Positions 1 through 8,882 of a stretch of 34,317 bases of DNA are shown here, in pieces (within the stretch, counting starts at the first letter, position 1; every line of letters starts with the position of its first letter). The notes under the pieces are model-generated. The model was not told the DNA's origin. It ran no database searches and was given only the letters and a program-made list of their open reading frames with translations. The DNA comes from Nitrospinae bacterium RIFCSPLOWO2_12_FULL_45_22. Lineage in GTDB: Bacteria; 2-12-FULL-45-22. The position numbers and the translations under genes are program-made. The stretch covers positions 1 to 34,317 of the forward strand of contig MHDQ01000031.1 of NCBI GenBank assembly GCA_001803565.1. The letters are read 5' to 3'.

Positions 1-31
1 AAAGTTAAAGTCTTGTGTTTTTAGCCAATTA

Positions 32-60
32 TAGGATGACAGCCTTTTTTATTCATCCTA
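32..60 (-). terminator. Weak hairpin downstream of the last operon gene; possible terminator
   Basis: taggatga (32-39) pairs with tcatccta (53-60), 13-nt loop, 19 nt beyond the GT4 stop; no clear U-tract on the minus-strand transcript. Confidence 0.25.
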
Positions 61-78
61 AAAAGTGCAAGAGTTTAG

Positions 79-1383
79 TTATTTAGTCACTAACTTTTGA
101 TAGAGTTCCAAATATTTGTCTGATATCTGATCCAGAGAATATTTTTCTATAGCCGTTATCCGGGAATTTTTACCAATCCTTTCTGCCAGCTCTTTATCCT
201 CGGTCAACAATAATATGGATTCTATAATTTGTTGAGGGTCTTTATATCGGATCAAAAGGCCATTTTCTAAATGTTCCAAGGCATCTTTAGCTCCCCCCAC
301 AGTAGTAGCAATTATTGGTAGCCCTGTAGCCATAGCTTCTAAAAATGCGTTAGACATTCCTTCAGACTGTGATGGGAGGATAAAGATATCACTGGCATGT
401 AAGTAGGGCGAAACATCTTTGATTTCTCCCGTAAATATTACACTCTCCTTTAATCCATTATCTTCTACCATTCTTTTAAGATAAGCAGCCTGGTTATCCT
501 CACGACCTATTAATACTAATAATAGATCGGGCTTTATCTTTATCAATTCTTTCCAGGCTTCTAATAGGGTATCGAGACCTCTTTTATGTCTCAAGGAACC
601 AATAAAACAGACCATCTCTTTTATGGGTAGGGACAGTTGTCTTTTGAATTCGTTCATCTTTTGTCTATCAGCTTGAGGGAATCTATTTAAATCTATTCCG
701 TTGGAGATGGATTTCAACTTGTCAGCCGGGAAGCCCAGTTCTAAGAGTTTTTCTCTGATTTCGCTATTTATACAGATGAAAATATCAACGGAATTTCTAA
801 GCATTTTTAGATAGAGTTTATGGAGAAAATATCTTCTAAGAACCTCAAAACAAAAGGAATCTGTAAGTTTCATAATAACCTTTTTCTTAAATCTCTTAGC
901 CATCCAGACCGTTACTATGGAAAAAGGCCTCGCCATAATATGACAATGAACAATATCAATATCCCGGCCTCTAAATAGGAAGAAGAAACTGATTAGAACA
1001 GTGAGGACTAAAAATTGACAACATTCCTGGATACAAAGATATAGCTGATAAAGTTTATAATACAGCGGCTTTTTCTGAGAAGATCCATTATTAATATGAA
1101 AGTTATCAAAAAGGGATGAGTAGGCATATTCAGATAGTTTAAATTTCTGCCGAAAAAATTTGCTGAAAGGTAATTTTATGAATTCTAAAATCCTGAATTT
1201 GCGGTAAACTGGTATACCATCAATATACTCAAACCCTCGTAAGCCTTTCCAACGTCGAGTAATCACACAAACATTTATCCCTTTAGTTTTAATCTTTTGG
1301 CTGAGCTGGTGGGCTTGTCTCTCAGCCCCACCAATCAGGGGATGGAAGAATTCTATAACCATAGCTACCCTGACCTTCTTCAC
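79..1383 (-). CDS. Glycosyltransferase family 4 (GT-B fold)
   Basis: C-terminal GT4 signature EGMSNAFLEAMATGLPIIATTVGGAKD; N-terminal VKKVRVAMVIEFFHPLIGGAERQ. The ORF track extends to 1428 via GTG, but a GTG at 1383 has AAGGGGG 8 nt upstream and gives a normal N-terminus. Confidence 0.9.
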   Translation of the reverse strand: MKKVRVAMVIEFFHPLIGGAERQAHQLSQKIKTKGINVCVITRRWKGLRGFEYIDGIPVYRKFRILEFIKLPFSKFFRQKFKLSEYAYSSLFDNFHINNGSSQKKPLYYKLYQLYLCIQECCQFLVLTVLISFFFLFRGRDIDIVHCHIMARPFSIVTVWMAKRFKKKVIMKLTDSFCFEVLRRYFLHKLYLKMLRNSVDIFICINSEIREKLLELGFPADKLKSISNGIDLNRFPQADRQKMNEFKRQLSLPIKEMVCFIGSLRHKRGLDTLLEAWKELIKIKPDLLLVLIGREDNQAAYLKRMVEDNGLKESVIFTGEIKDVSPYLHASDIFILPSQSEGMSNAFLEAMATGLPIIATTVGGAKDALEHLENGLLIRYKDPQQIIESILLLTEDKELAERIGKNSRITAIEKYSLDQISDKYLELYQKLVTK

Positions 1384-1399
1384 TACAGCTTCAACCCCC

Positions 1400-2674
1400 T
1401 TATTCTTTGCGAGCAACAATGATAGCACTACTGGATAGATTTCTTAACCATGTTCGTGAGAAACTATTTTTTAGCTTCAGAAATTGATTGATCCGCTTGG
1501 GTAGAATAGTTACACCTATCTGTTCCTCGATTTTAAATCCGGTCCTTTCTAGTTCTTGGGTAATAGAGAATAAATTTAAAGGTCTTAAAGGCCCTTCATT
1601 GGTTATATATGAATCTTTCTCAAGTAAGGTATTTTTAACCAGATAGTTAATGCCCGAGGAGCTAAAAAAGTTCCAGAGACTTAATATCAACCTACCATTA
1701 TTTTTTAGTACCCTATGTATTTCATGTAGCATTTTTTGGGGATAATGAATTAAATTTAGTTTTTTAAAACAGGTTACAACATCAAAGTAATTGTCTGTAT
1801 ATAAGATTTCGCTCAGTGTCCCAAGCTGAAAATTAATTTTTACCTTCTGCAATCCTAAATAATCTTTTCTCTCCTCCAAAAAATAATAAATATCTTCAGA
1901 AACATCATGAATATATACTTCAGATAAGGCTTTTCTCTTCAGAATCTCAAGAATATGATTTCCCGAAAAGCTGAGAATGTCTAGTAACACACTATTTACC
2001 TGGATATATTTTAGAGATATCTCAATTTCCTTATAAAACTCTGCTTCGGCAGATAGATTCTCAAAAAATTCTTCAGAAGGAGAAGTTGCTCTAATACCCT
2101 TACTCCTATAGTCCAATATTGCTTCTGGGTTCCATAAGTGGAAAGAAGGAAATCTTTTTTCCTTTTTTTTTGGGTAAGAATTGAAATGAATGATCTCATT
2201 TAAAGATCGGCGCTGAGGAGGAACAGGCTGTTTTTTGGGATAACCTAAAGCCACGGCGCTAACAATAAGAAAACTTTCAGGGACATTTAGGATCTTATGC
2301 AATATCCTTCGTTCACCACACGCAGCTATCCAAACACTGCCAAGTCCTTCCTCGTAGGCCACAAGAAGCATATTCTGGATAGCCGCGGCCGCACTCTGGA
2401 TATTGGCAAAATATTCTTTGTTAATATCTTTAGGATACAGCACAAAAATCAGGAGGGGTGCGTTTTGCAAAAAAGAAACGGCCTTAGCCTCTGTTACAAT
2501 CCTTTCCTTAATCCTTTTATCCGTGACCACGATAAATTCCCACAGTTGTTTATTGCAAGCAGAAGGCGCCCACTGGGCGGCATCAATTACCCTCAAAACC
2601 TTCTCCGTCTCTACCTCAACTTTTTCCTGAAAAGTCCTTATACTACGTCGAGATTTAATAGTATCCGTTATCAT
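1400..2674 (-). CDS. Fusion protein: N-terminal nitroreductase-family domain plus C-terminal SAM-methyltransferase-like domain (copy A)
   Basis: N-term RRSIRTFQEK...APSACNKQLWEFIVV...GLGSVWIAACGE (FMN nitroreductase pattern); C-term YFDVVTCFKKLNLIHYPQKMLHEIHRVLKNNGRLILSLWN (class I methyltransferase motifs). Confidence 0.85.
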   Translation of the reverse strand: MITDTIKSRRSIRTFQEKVEVETEKVLRVIDAAQWAPSACNKQLWEFIVVTDKRIKERIVTEAKAVSFLQNAPLLIFVLYPKDINKEYFANIQSAAAAIQNMLLVAYEEGLGSVWIAACGERRILHKILNVPESFLIVSAVALGYPKKQPVPPQRRSLNEIIHFNSYPKKKEKRFPSFHLWNPEAILDYRSKGIRATSPSEEFFENLSAEAEFYKEIEISLKYIQVNSVLLDILSFSGNHILEILKRKALSEVYIHDVSEDIYYFLEERKDYLGLQKVKINFQLGTLSEILYTDNYFDVVTCFKKLNLIHYPQKMLHEIHRVLKNNGRLILSLWNFFSSSGINYLVKNTLLEKDSYITNEGPLRPLNLFSITQELERTGFKIEEQIGVTILPKRINQFLKLKNSFSRTWLRNLSSSAIIVARKE

Positions 2675-2677
2675 TCT

Positions 2678-4039
2678 TTACCTGTCTCTTAACAGATTCA
2701 TAAATACGGGATCAGCATATATCCTTCTTTCTTCTAAAAATAGTAAAATCAATTTAAGAAACAGGCTGCAATACCTGGATTCAATGATATTTTCTGTAAC
2801 CTCACCCGTGTAAATATTTACCCGGTTTACATATCCACGAGCTGTATGATGATATTTGATTTGGCCATTAAAAATCTTTATCGCAGCCTCTTTATAAATC
2901 TCTTTGCCCGTTAGTTCATATAATTTCATCAGACTAATGGCAAAATCTGTTTCATCATCAAAATAGCTCTCCTCTGGTGTTTCGGTTGTAGGAAGCAACC
3001 CGGTCTCCTTTGATTGCCTGGACAGATAAAACTCAGCAATCCTTTCAGCAGTCTTTATATACCTTCCATCGCCGGTAGACCAGGTATAATCACAGCAAAA
3101 ATCTACAACAGCATAAGACTTAGAAGTTAGCGGCCCCCGAACAAACCGATCAGGGCTTTCAATTATTGTCCACTGATAAACCCCTCCATTTTCATCAATA
3201 AAATATTTGGTCACTCCATCAAACCAGTTTATCAAGGCATGGTTGAGTGGGGGTTCATGAGAAAGACTAAATAAGGCCAAAACCGCAGCCGCCATGCAAT
3301 AATTATCTTTAGTAAGATAGGCTGTCCTATGCGGATTCTTATTCCCTGACCAGTTTTTGGGTATTAGTTTGCTGGCAAAGATCTGGCTAGGAAAAAGCCC
3401 GGTTTCCCGGAAAAATTCTGAATCTAACCAAGGGTTTAATAATTGATTGGCCTTATCTAGATATTTCCTATGACCCGTTAGCCGATAAAGATCAATCAAC
3501 TGCTCAATAAATATCCCATTGGTGGGTTTAGCCACGGGGAGTTTATATTTTACTCTGGGGTAATAAACACAAGCTAGGTTATTTTTGGTAAAAAACAATG
3601 CATAGATCTTATCTATCATAAAATCAATAAAATCTAATAATCCTTGATCCCTTTTAATCTCATAACATTCAATTAAGCCTAATAAAAGGTCAGAGTATTC
3701 GAAGCTCAGAGTGGAGTATCCCAGGATGAGGCGCCTTAAGCGATGCTTTAGAGTAACCCCAGGCACCTCCCCCAATTCATAAAGGATGATATTCCCTTTT
3801 TCAAAAAAATCCTGCGCCAAATTAATGTGCCTTTCCACATAATCACCCTTACCACACCAGAGAAAAAAGGGGAGATAATCACCTAAGTCTGTCAAGATGT
3901 TCTGCGAAGAAAGGGGTTTACCGGTTAGGGCATCGATTTTAAAGAAAGGGAAACCCTCAGTGCTTGAATAGTCATGCTCAAACCAATTAATTATCTCATC
4001 TCTGCATTGAACCAGTAAGGGCTTATCTATTCCATCCAT
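2678..4039 (-). CDS. Alpha/alpha-toroid (six-hairpin glycosidase/epimerase-like) protein, 453 aa
   Basis: Repeating helical-hairpin pattern (YLDKANQLLNPWLDSEFFRETGLFPS, YIKTAERIAEFYLSRQSKETGLLPTTETPEESYFDDETDFAISLMKLYELTGKEIYKEAAIKIFNG). Confidence 0.6.
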   Translation of the reverse strand: MDGIDKPLLVQCRDEIINWFEHDYSSTEGFPFFKIDALTGKPLSSQNILTDLGDYLPFFLWCGKGDYVERHINLAQDFFEKGNIILYELGEVPGVTLKHRLRRLILGYSTLSFEYSDLLLGLIECYEIKRDQGLLDFIDFMIDKIYALFFTKNNLACVYYPRVKYKLPVAKPTNGIFIEQLIDLYRLTGHRKYLDKANQLLNPWLDSEFFRETGLFPSQIFASKLIPKNWSGNKNPHRTAYLTKDNYCMAAAVLALFSLSHEPPLNHALINWFDGVTKYFIDENGGVYQWTIIESPDRFVRGPLTSKSYAVVDFCCDYTWSTGDGRYIKTAERIAEFYLSRQSKETGLLPTTETPEESYFDDETDFAISLMKLYELTGKEIYKEAAIKIFNGQIKYHHTARGYVNRVNIYTGEVTENIIESRYCSLFLKLILLFLEERRIYADPVFMNLLRDR

Positions 4040-4042
4040 AAG

Positions 4043-5605
4043 TTAGGCATTTGTACTTAAAGATTTAGAGAAAGAAAGCAGTCTTTTTTTTACAAAGTTA
4101 GATATAGTATTTTTGAATATCCTCCGAAGGAATTTAGAATGAATTATTCTAGTGAGTAACACTATAAAGATTAATGATAAATAAAACCTCGCTAATTTAC
4201 TCTTTCTTTTCTGAACTAAAAAATCTATAAAATTAGTAGGTATAATGCCTATTATATTGTCTACAGCATAACCACGCATACAATAAATCAAGGTATTTAA
4301 ATATAGGTTATGCCTTTTTAAGAATAAGTGCCTGAGGTCATCATAATAATCTAGATTGGAACCTGAATCCTTTATCCCTTGAATTATCTTATCTTTTAAG
4401 GCGCGATTATATAGTTCTGTGCCCGGGAAAAAAACCAGATTAAATATCTCCAAAAAAAAGGGCTTAGGTATTTTTCTAATCAATTGGATAGTCTCTATTA
4501 GATCGTTATCGGTTTCATAAGGATTGGATATTATGAATTGATAGAAAGGTAAATCCATTTCACCATGGTATTTATTTAATATGGACGTTGCTTTTATTAC
4601 CACCTCAGTAGACTGCAAGCGTTTATATACATTTCTATTGAAAGATTCACTGCCGGTTTGTATACCCATAATGATTCTATTTAATTTGGCCTTTAATAAT
4701 AATTCGAGCTTATCTTCCTGAACATCTCCTGGATGAACGTTACACTGGAAGGGCATGTCAATTTTATCTCTATATTCCTCAACGAACATTTCCAATTCTT
4801 CCATATCTCTTAAAAAGAATGAATCATCGCTTATCCACAACTGACGTGCGAACGGGAATTTATCTTTTAATTCTATTATCTCTTTTAGCACCAGGCTCAG
4901 GTTTCTTTTTCTAATGATCTTACCTTCATTTTTATACAAATCATTTAAAAACCGGTTAGCACAAAAAGCACAACTATAGGGGCAGCCTCGTGCAGTAATA
5001 ATTAATATCGAACCAGTATATATTTGATCAGGATTATTTCTAAAATACTCTTTTCCCTCGAAAAATCTTTCGTTTTTAAGAATAATTTGGGTATCCAGGT
5101 CATAATCAGCAAAGGGATAATTATCTAAATTCCCTGTTAAAGGTCGAAGGCTATTTCTAATTACTTTCCCGTTGGTCCTGAACCAAAAATTCTGGGTATC
5201 TAAATAATCCTTGGAGCTACTCATCTTTTCCACAAGTTCTAAAACAGCTTCTTCTCCTTCACCAAGGCACACCATATCAGCATATTTTAAGCAATCTTCA
5301 GGACAGATAGTCGCATGCACTCCTCCCCAGATTATAGGTTTAGCAATATATTGTTTTATATATTTGATAATCTGGATCCCGCGTTGATAGGAAAATGCCA
5401 TAGAAGATATACCTATTAGATCTGAATCTTTAACCAAAGAAAACAAATCTTTGAGGACGCTCTTAGGGTAATTCTTAAAATTTGTTTCCTCGGTAGGCAT
5501 AAAAACCAGTTGCGTACTATGGCCTTTTGATTTCAGGTAAGAAGAAATCGATCTCATGCCATGACTAATGATGGTATTATCGATAGAGATTAATGTTATT
5601 TTCAT
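4043..5605 (-). CDS. B12-binding-type radical SAM protein
   Basis: GGVHAT...CLGEGEEAV in the N-terminal Rossmann region and TARGCPYSCAFCANRF (CxxxCxxC). The track start is 5632; MKITLISIDN at 5605 looks the more natural start. Confidence 0.88.
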   Translation of the reverse strand: MKITLISIDNTIISHGMRSISSYLKSKGHSTQLVFMPTEETNFKNYPKSVLKDLFSLVKDSDLIGISSMAFSYQRGIQIIKYIKQYIAKPIIWGGVHATICPEDCLKYADMVCLGEGEEAVLELVEKMSSSKDYLDTQNFWFRTNGKVIRNSLRPLTGNLDNYPFADYDLDTQIILKNERFFEGKEYFRNNPDQIYTGSILIITARGCPYSCAFCANRFLNDLYKNEGKIIRKRNLSLVLKEIIELKDKFPFARQLWISDDSFFLRDMEELEMFVEEYRDKIDMPFQCNVHPGDVQEDKLELLLKAKLNRIIMGIQTGSESFNRNVYKRLQSTEVVIKATSILNKYHGEMDLPFYQFIISNPYETDNDLIETIQLIRKIPKPFFLEIFNLVFFPGTELYNRALKDKIIQGIKDSGSNLDYYDDLRHLFLKRHNLYLNTLIYCMRGYAVDNIIGIIPTNFIDFLVQKRKSKLARFYLSLIFIVLLTRIIHSKFLRRIFKNTISNFVKKRLLSFSKSLSTNA

Positions 5606-5627
5606 CCTAGTTCCCCGAATATCTTTA

Positions 5628-5790
5628 ACCATTCACCGCAGAGCACGCAGAGAAAACATAGAAAAATTACTCTTGAAACTTATGTACTAATTGTCTGATA
5701 CCATCCTTGGGCACTGTGACATTGAAGTTGATTAATAAGCCCACATTATGTCCCATCTCAGCGTTTTCTGCGCTCTTCGCGTTGAACGGT
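5628..5790. repeat. Imperfect inverted repeat pair (about 27 bp arms) bounding the GxxExxY remnant
   Basis: Left arm accattcaccgcagagcacgcagagaa (5628-5654) versus reverse complement of right arm accgttcaacgcgaagagcgcagaaaa (5764-5790); about 20 of 27 positions match. Confidence 0.55.
5667..5790 (-). pseudogene. C-terminal remnant of a GxxExxY-family gene
   Basis: Hand translation of the minus strand in the intergenic gap reads ...NAKSAENAEMGHNVGLLINFNVTVPKDGIRQLVHKFQE*, resembling the GLLINFNV..KDGI..(I/L)V C-terminus of GxxExxY proteins. The frame is closed by an upstream stop and lacks the rest of the gene. Confidence 0.55.
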
Positions 5791-5804
5791 TATTAAAATC
5801 TTTA

Positions 5805-7307
5805 TCAAAATCGGAAAATAGGGATCCCGATCATTTTATTAAAAATATCCCGATCTCTTCGCTCAAAAGTCTTATGGAGATAGCTAACGGAAAAATAACT
5901 TAAAATCCCTACCAAAATAACCAGGATTAAGCTGTATACATCTACAATATATTGCCTGGCGAAGAGGAGAACCATCACCATAATACCACTGTTTATAGCC
6001 ATTTTGAGGAAAGTACCCCAGGGAAATTTTATATCGATATATCTTTTAGTCAGTATAAATTGCAAGACGGCCTTAAAGACCAATGAAGACCCGGTAGCAA
6101 AAGCCACACCCGCAATCCCAAAGTATCTGACTAAAATTATATCCATTATCAGATTATATAAGATGAAGACCCTGCTATATAGCCCGATTTGGGGTTTCTC
6201 CAAAATTTGCCAGATGAGGCCAACAGAAAAGGCAATGGCATTAATCCCATAGACTATCATGAACATAATAAAAATTGGTAAAGTTTCTCTATACTTAGGT
6301 ACTATATAGGTTATCATTTCACTACCGAGGAATACTACTCCTGCAGTCAAAGGGAATAGAAAAAAGGCTATAAATTTATTTAATAATTGGAACATATAAC
6401 ATAATTCTGCCTGGTCATTATTCTGGGTGTATCTTCTGATAAAAATGGGAGTTATTACTGAGTCGGCGACCTTTGCCGGAGTCCAATTAATAATGCGAAA
6501 GGACATTAGGGCAGCAAAAGAATAAAGCCCCACCGCCTTGGGACCCAAAAAATTACTTATTATATAAATATCAATAGGTATCTCATAGCCCATATAGCTT
6601 AGTTCATTAAAATAGCTTAACAAACCATATTTGAAGACTCTTTGGATAGAATCTCCTTTTTTTGACTGACTGGGTAATAGAAACACATAGGCGCGAATGA
6701 CTAATAAATATAGAACAAATGTAATCAAATTAACCAAAAGGGCCGCCCATATCAACCCTTTAAGCCCATAACCCTGTCGCAGCGCAAAGTAATATAGCCC
6801 TCCCTGGAGTATAGAGTATATAAACAACATGAGGTTTTCATATCCTTGAAGAAGAAGAGAGTTTAAAATATATCTTAAGCTTCTAATCTGGATGGCAAGG
6901 ATAATAACAAAGAGAAAAATAGAGAAGTAATCTATTATTGGAGGGGCCTTTAAAAAAAGGGCAATAGGGCTAATACAAAACCAGATCAAAACTACGCAGA
7001 TGGTGAAAGCTACAGTTTGACATAATAGGCCATAAAAAATAAGTTTTTTGAGGATAGTATAATCTTTATTTTGATAATACTCCGGAACATACCGTTCTAT
7101 AACAGAGGGTATTCCAAAAGAGACGAACATGGAAATTAATGTTAAAGCAGCAAATAACAAATTATAAATCCCATACTCCTCAACCACCAATCTATTTAAA
7201 ATATAAATGGCAATGAAAAGAGAAACTATGGCAGAGATACTTCTCCCCACATAATTAAAAATAGTATTTCTAAATCCGTGATTGTATAAATCTTCCTGTG
7301 CAAACAC
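5805..7307 (-). CDS. Polysaccharide flippase (Wzx/MATE-like), multi-spanning
   Basis: N-term NTIFNYVGRSISAIVSLFIAIYILNRLVVEEYGIYNLLFAALTLISMFVSFGIPSVIERYVPEYY is typical of oligosaccharide flippases; about 12 hydrophobic segments. Confidence 0.9.
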   Translation of the reverse strand: MFAQEDLYNHGFRNTIFNYVGRSISAIVSLFIAIYILNRLVVEEYGIYNLLFAALTLISMFVSFGIPSVIERYVPEYYQNKDYTILKKLIFYGLLCQTVAFTICVVLIWFCISPIALFLKAPPIIDYFSIFLFVIILAIQIRSLRYILNSLLLQGYENLMLFIYSILQGGLYYFALRQGYGLKGLIWAALLVNLITFVLYLLVIRAYVFLLPSQSKKGDSIQRVFKYGLLSYFNELSYMGYEIPIDIYIISNFLGPKAVGLYSFAALMSFRIINWTPAKVADSVITPIFIRRYTQNNDQAELCYMFQLLNKFIAFFLFPLTAGVVFLGSEMITYIVPKYRETLPIFIMFMIVYGINAIAFSVGLIWQILEKPQIGLYSRVFILYNLIMDIILVRYFGIAGVAFATGSSLVFKAVLQFILTKRYIDIKFPWGTFLKMAINSGIMVMVLLFARQYIVDVYSLILVILVGILSYFSVSYLHKTFERRDRDIFNKMIGIPIFRF

Positions 7308-7331
7308 TATATTTATTAGATACTCCTCTAT

Positions 7332-8861
7332 TTACTTTAGGCTTAACATCCTCTCCTTAATTTGGGACAATACACCTGCTATTTTAACCTCAAACAGAAA
7401 ACTCCAAAGATTCAATTTTTTCCGCGATTCAAAAATAGCTTTCAACCACCACGATCTTAGGGGAAGTTCTCTATAACTCCTTAATATACCCTTCTTAAAG
7501 GCAAAATTTATATAGAAATAAAACTTCGGTTTCTTTAACCAGGGAAACCTATTCAGGCCTAAATATCCACTGGTGTCTTCAAGATCATTATTCGCCCACT
7601 CTCTCAAGGAATCGGGTGGTGTAAACCCTTTATTTATGCATTCCTGGTAGAGGGCTGATCCGGGATAAGGGCGAAATATTTGCGGGCCTAAGATAAAGTC
7701 CTTGGGATTAAACCTCACTAATTTCCCAATAAAGTTTAAGGTTTTCAAGGTATCTTCTGGTTCTTCCCCAGGCAAACCCATCATAAAAGAGTACGCAATA
7801 ATTATGCCATATCTTTTGCATAGAGTAGCCGCATGTCGGACCTGGTTGAGATTAATACCTTTTTTTAAGAGATTTATGATCTTTTCTGAACCAGATTCCA
7901 CACCAATGCTTATCCTTGCACATCCTAAGTTGGCCATTCTCTGGACAAGCGTCTCCGATAAGTAACCTTCATGGAAAAAATCGGCCCGCGCAGTACAGTA
8001 CCAGGTAATTTTGTATCTCCTCTCCTCCAGCCCATCTAAAAATCTAATAAATCTTTTCTTATCCAGGAGAAAATTATCATCCCTAAATACGATATGCCTT
8101 ACCTGATACTTGTTTATAACCATATCAATTTCGTCCAATATCCTATCAGCGGTCTTCCCCCTATACCTCTTAAGAGATTGAGCAAGACTGTTATTTATAC
8201 AAAAAGTACAGTCATAAGGACAACCAACACCAGTATGTAGTATGATACTCTTTTGTTGCTCCCCAAAAAAAAACCTGGTACCGCCAAAATCCCTTGTCAG
8301 ATAACTATCCATGGGTAATAAATCAAAGTAAGGGAAGGGGAATTTATTTATATCCGCCAATTCATTCTGAAGATTTAAAAGGAATTTCCCATCTTTCTTA
8401 TACCCCAACCCGGGTAATGAGGGGATTTGATGGCTTTGTCTAAGAGATTTGGTCAATTCCAGGCAGCTATACTCCCCTTCACCTATTACTACTAAATCCG
8501 CTAACGGATCACTGCAGGTCTGTTGGGGGAATAGAGTTGCATGGATACCTCCCCAGACTAAAAGGGTATTTGGCGACATTTTCCTGATATATTCCGCAAT
8601 ATCTATTCCCGAACTAACCTGGGAAGTCATGGCTGATATTCCTGCATATAGGGGCTTTTTAAGCAAATAATTCTCAATATCTTTCAAATAATCTTCACTA
8701 ATCGAAGCATCAATGATCTTCACCTCAAAACCTTCCTCATGCAGGACTGTGCCTATAGATAATAATCCTAAAGGAGGGGATATCTCATGAAAATTCCTTT
8801 GATAATCCCATCCCTTGAACAGCTTTGGTGCAATTAATAGGATCTTATTATTGCTACTCAT
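7332..8861 (-). CDS. B12-binding-type radical SAM protein
   Basis: PPLGLLSIGTVL..., GGIHATLFPQ...DLVVIGEGE, GVGCPYDCTFCINN (CxxxCxxC). Confidence 0.9.
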   Translation of the reverse strand: MSSNNKILLIAPKLFKGWDYQRNFHEISPPLGLLSIGTVLHEEGFEVKIIDASISEDYLKDIENYLLKKPLYAGISAMTSQVSSGIDIAEYIRKMSPNTLLVWGGIHATLFPQQTCSDPLADLVVIGEGEYSCLELTKSLRQSHQIPSLPGLGYKKDGKFLLNLQNELADINKFPFPYFDLLPMDSYLTRDFGGTRFFFGEQQKSIILHTGVGCPYDCTFCINNSLAQSLKRYRGKTADRILDEIDMVINKYQVRHIVFRDDNFLLDKKRFIRFLDGLEERRYKITWYCTARADFFHEGYLSETLVQRMANLGCARISIGVESGSEKIINLLKKGINLNQVRHAATLCKRYGIIIAYSFMMGLPGEEPEDTLKTLNFIGKLVRFNPKDFILGPQIFRPYPGSALYQECINKGFTPPDSLREWANNDLEDTSGYLGLNRFPWLKKPKFYFYINFAFKKGILRSYRELPLRSWWLKAIFESRKKLNLWSFLFEVKIAGVLSQIKERMLSLK

Positions 8862-8882
8862 CAGAACATCCTTAAATTCTAT

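Noticed and set aside
32-60. 8-bp hairpin at the left edge as a definite operon terminator
   Set aside because: Short stem, long loop and no U-tract in the minus-strand sense; kept only as a low-confidence feature.
1400-1428. Identical 29-nt overlap of both nitroreductase-MT genes with their downstream genes (1400-1428 and 10543-10571)
   Set aside because: Looks striking, but both overlaps depend on GTG/TTG longest-ORF starts; better starts (GTG 1383 with RBS; ATG 10493) remove or change them, so it is probably coincidence.
2297-2692. Plus-strand ORFs 2297..2692, 2403..2630 and similar short ORFs opposite large genes (e.g. 14555..14920, 17481..17840, 26296..26763, 30442..30801)
   Set aside because: Mirror frames of strongly supported minus-strand coding sequences; no family signature or independent RBS context.
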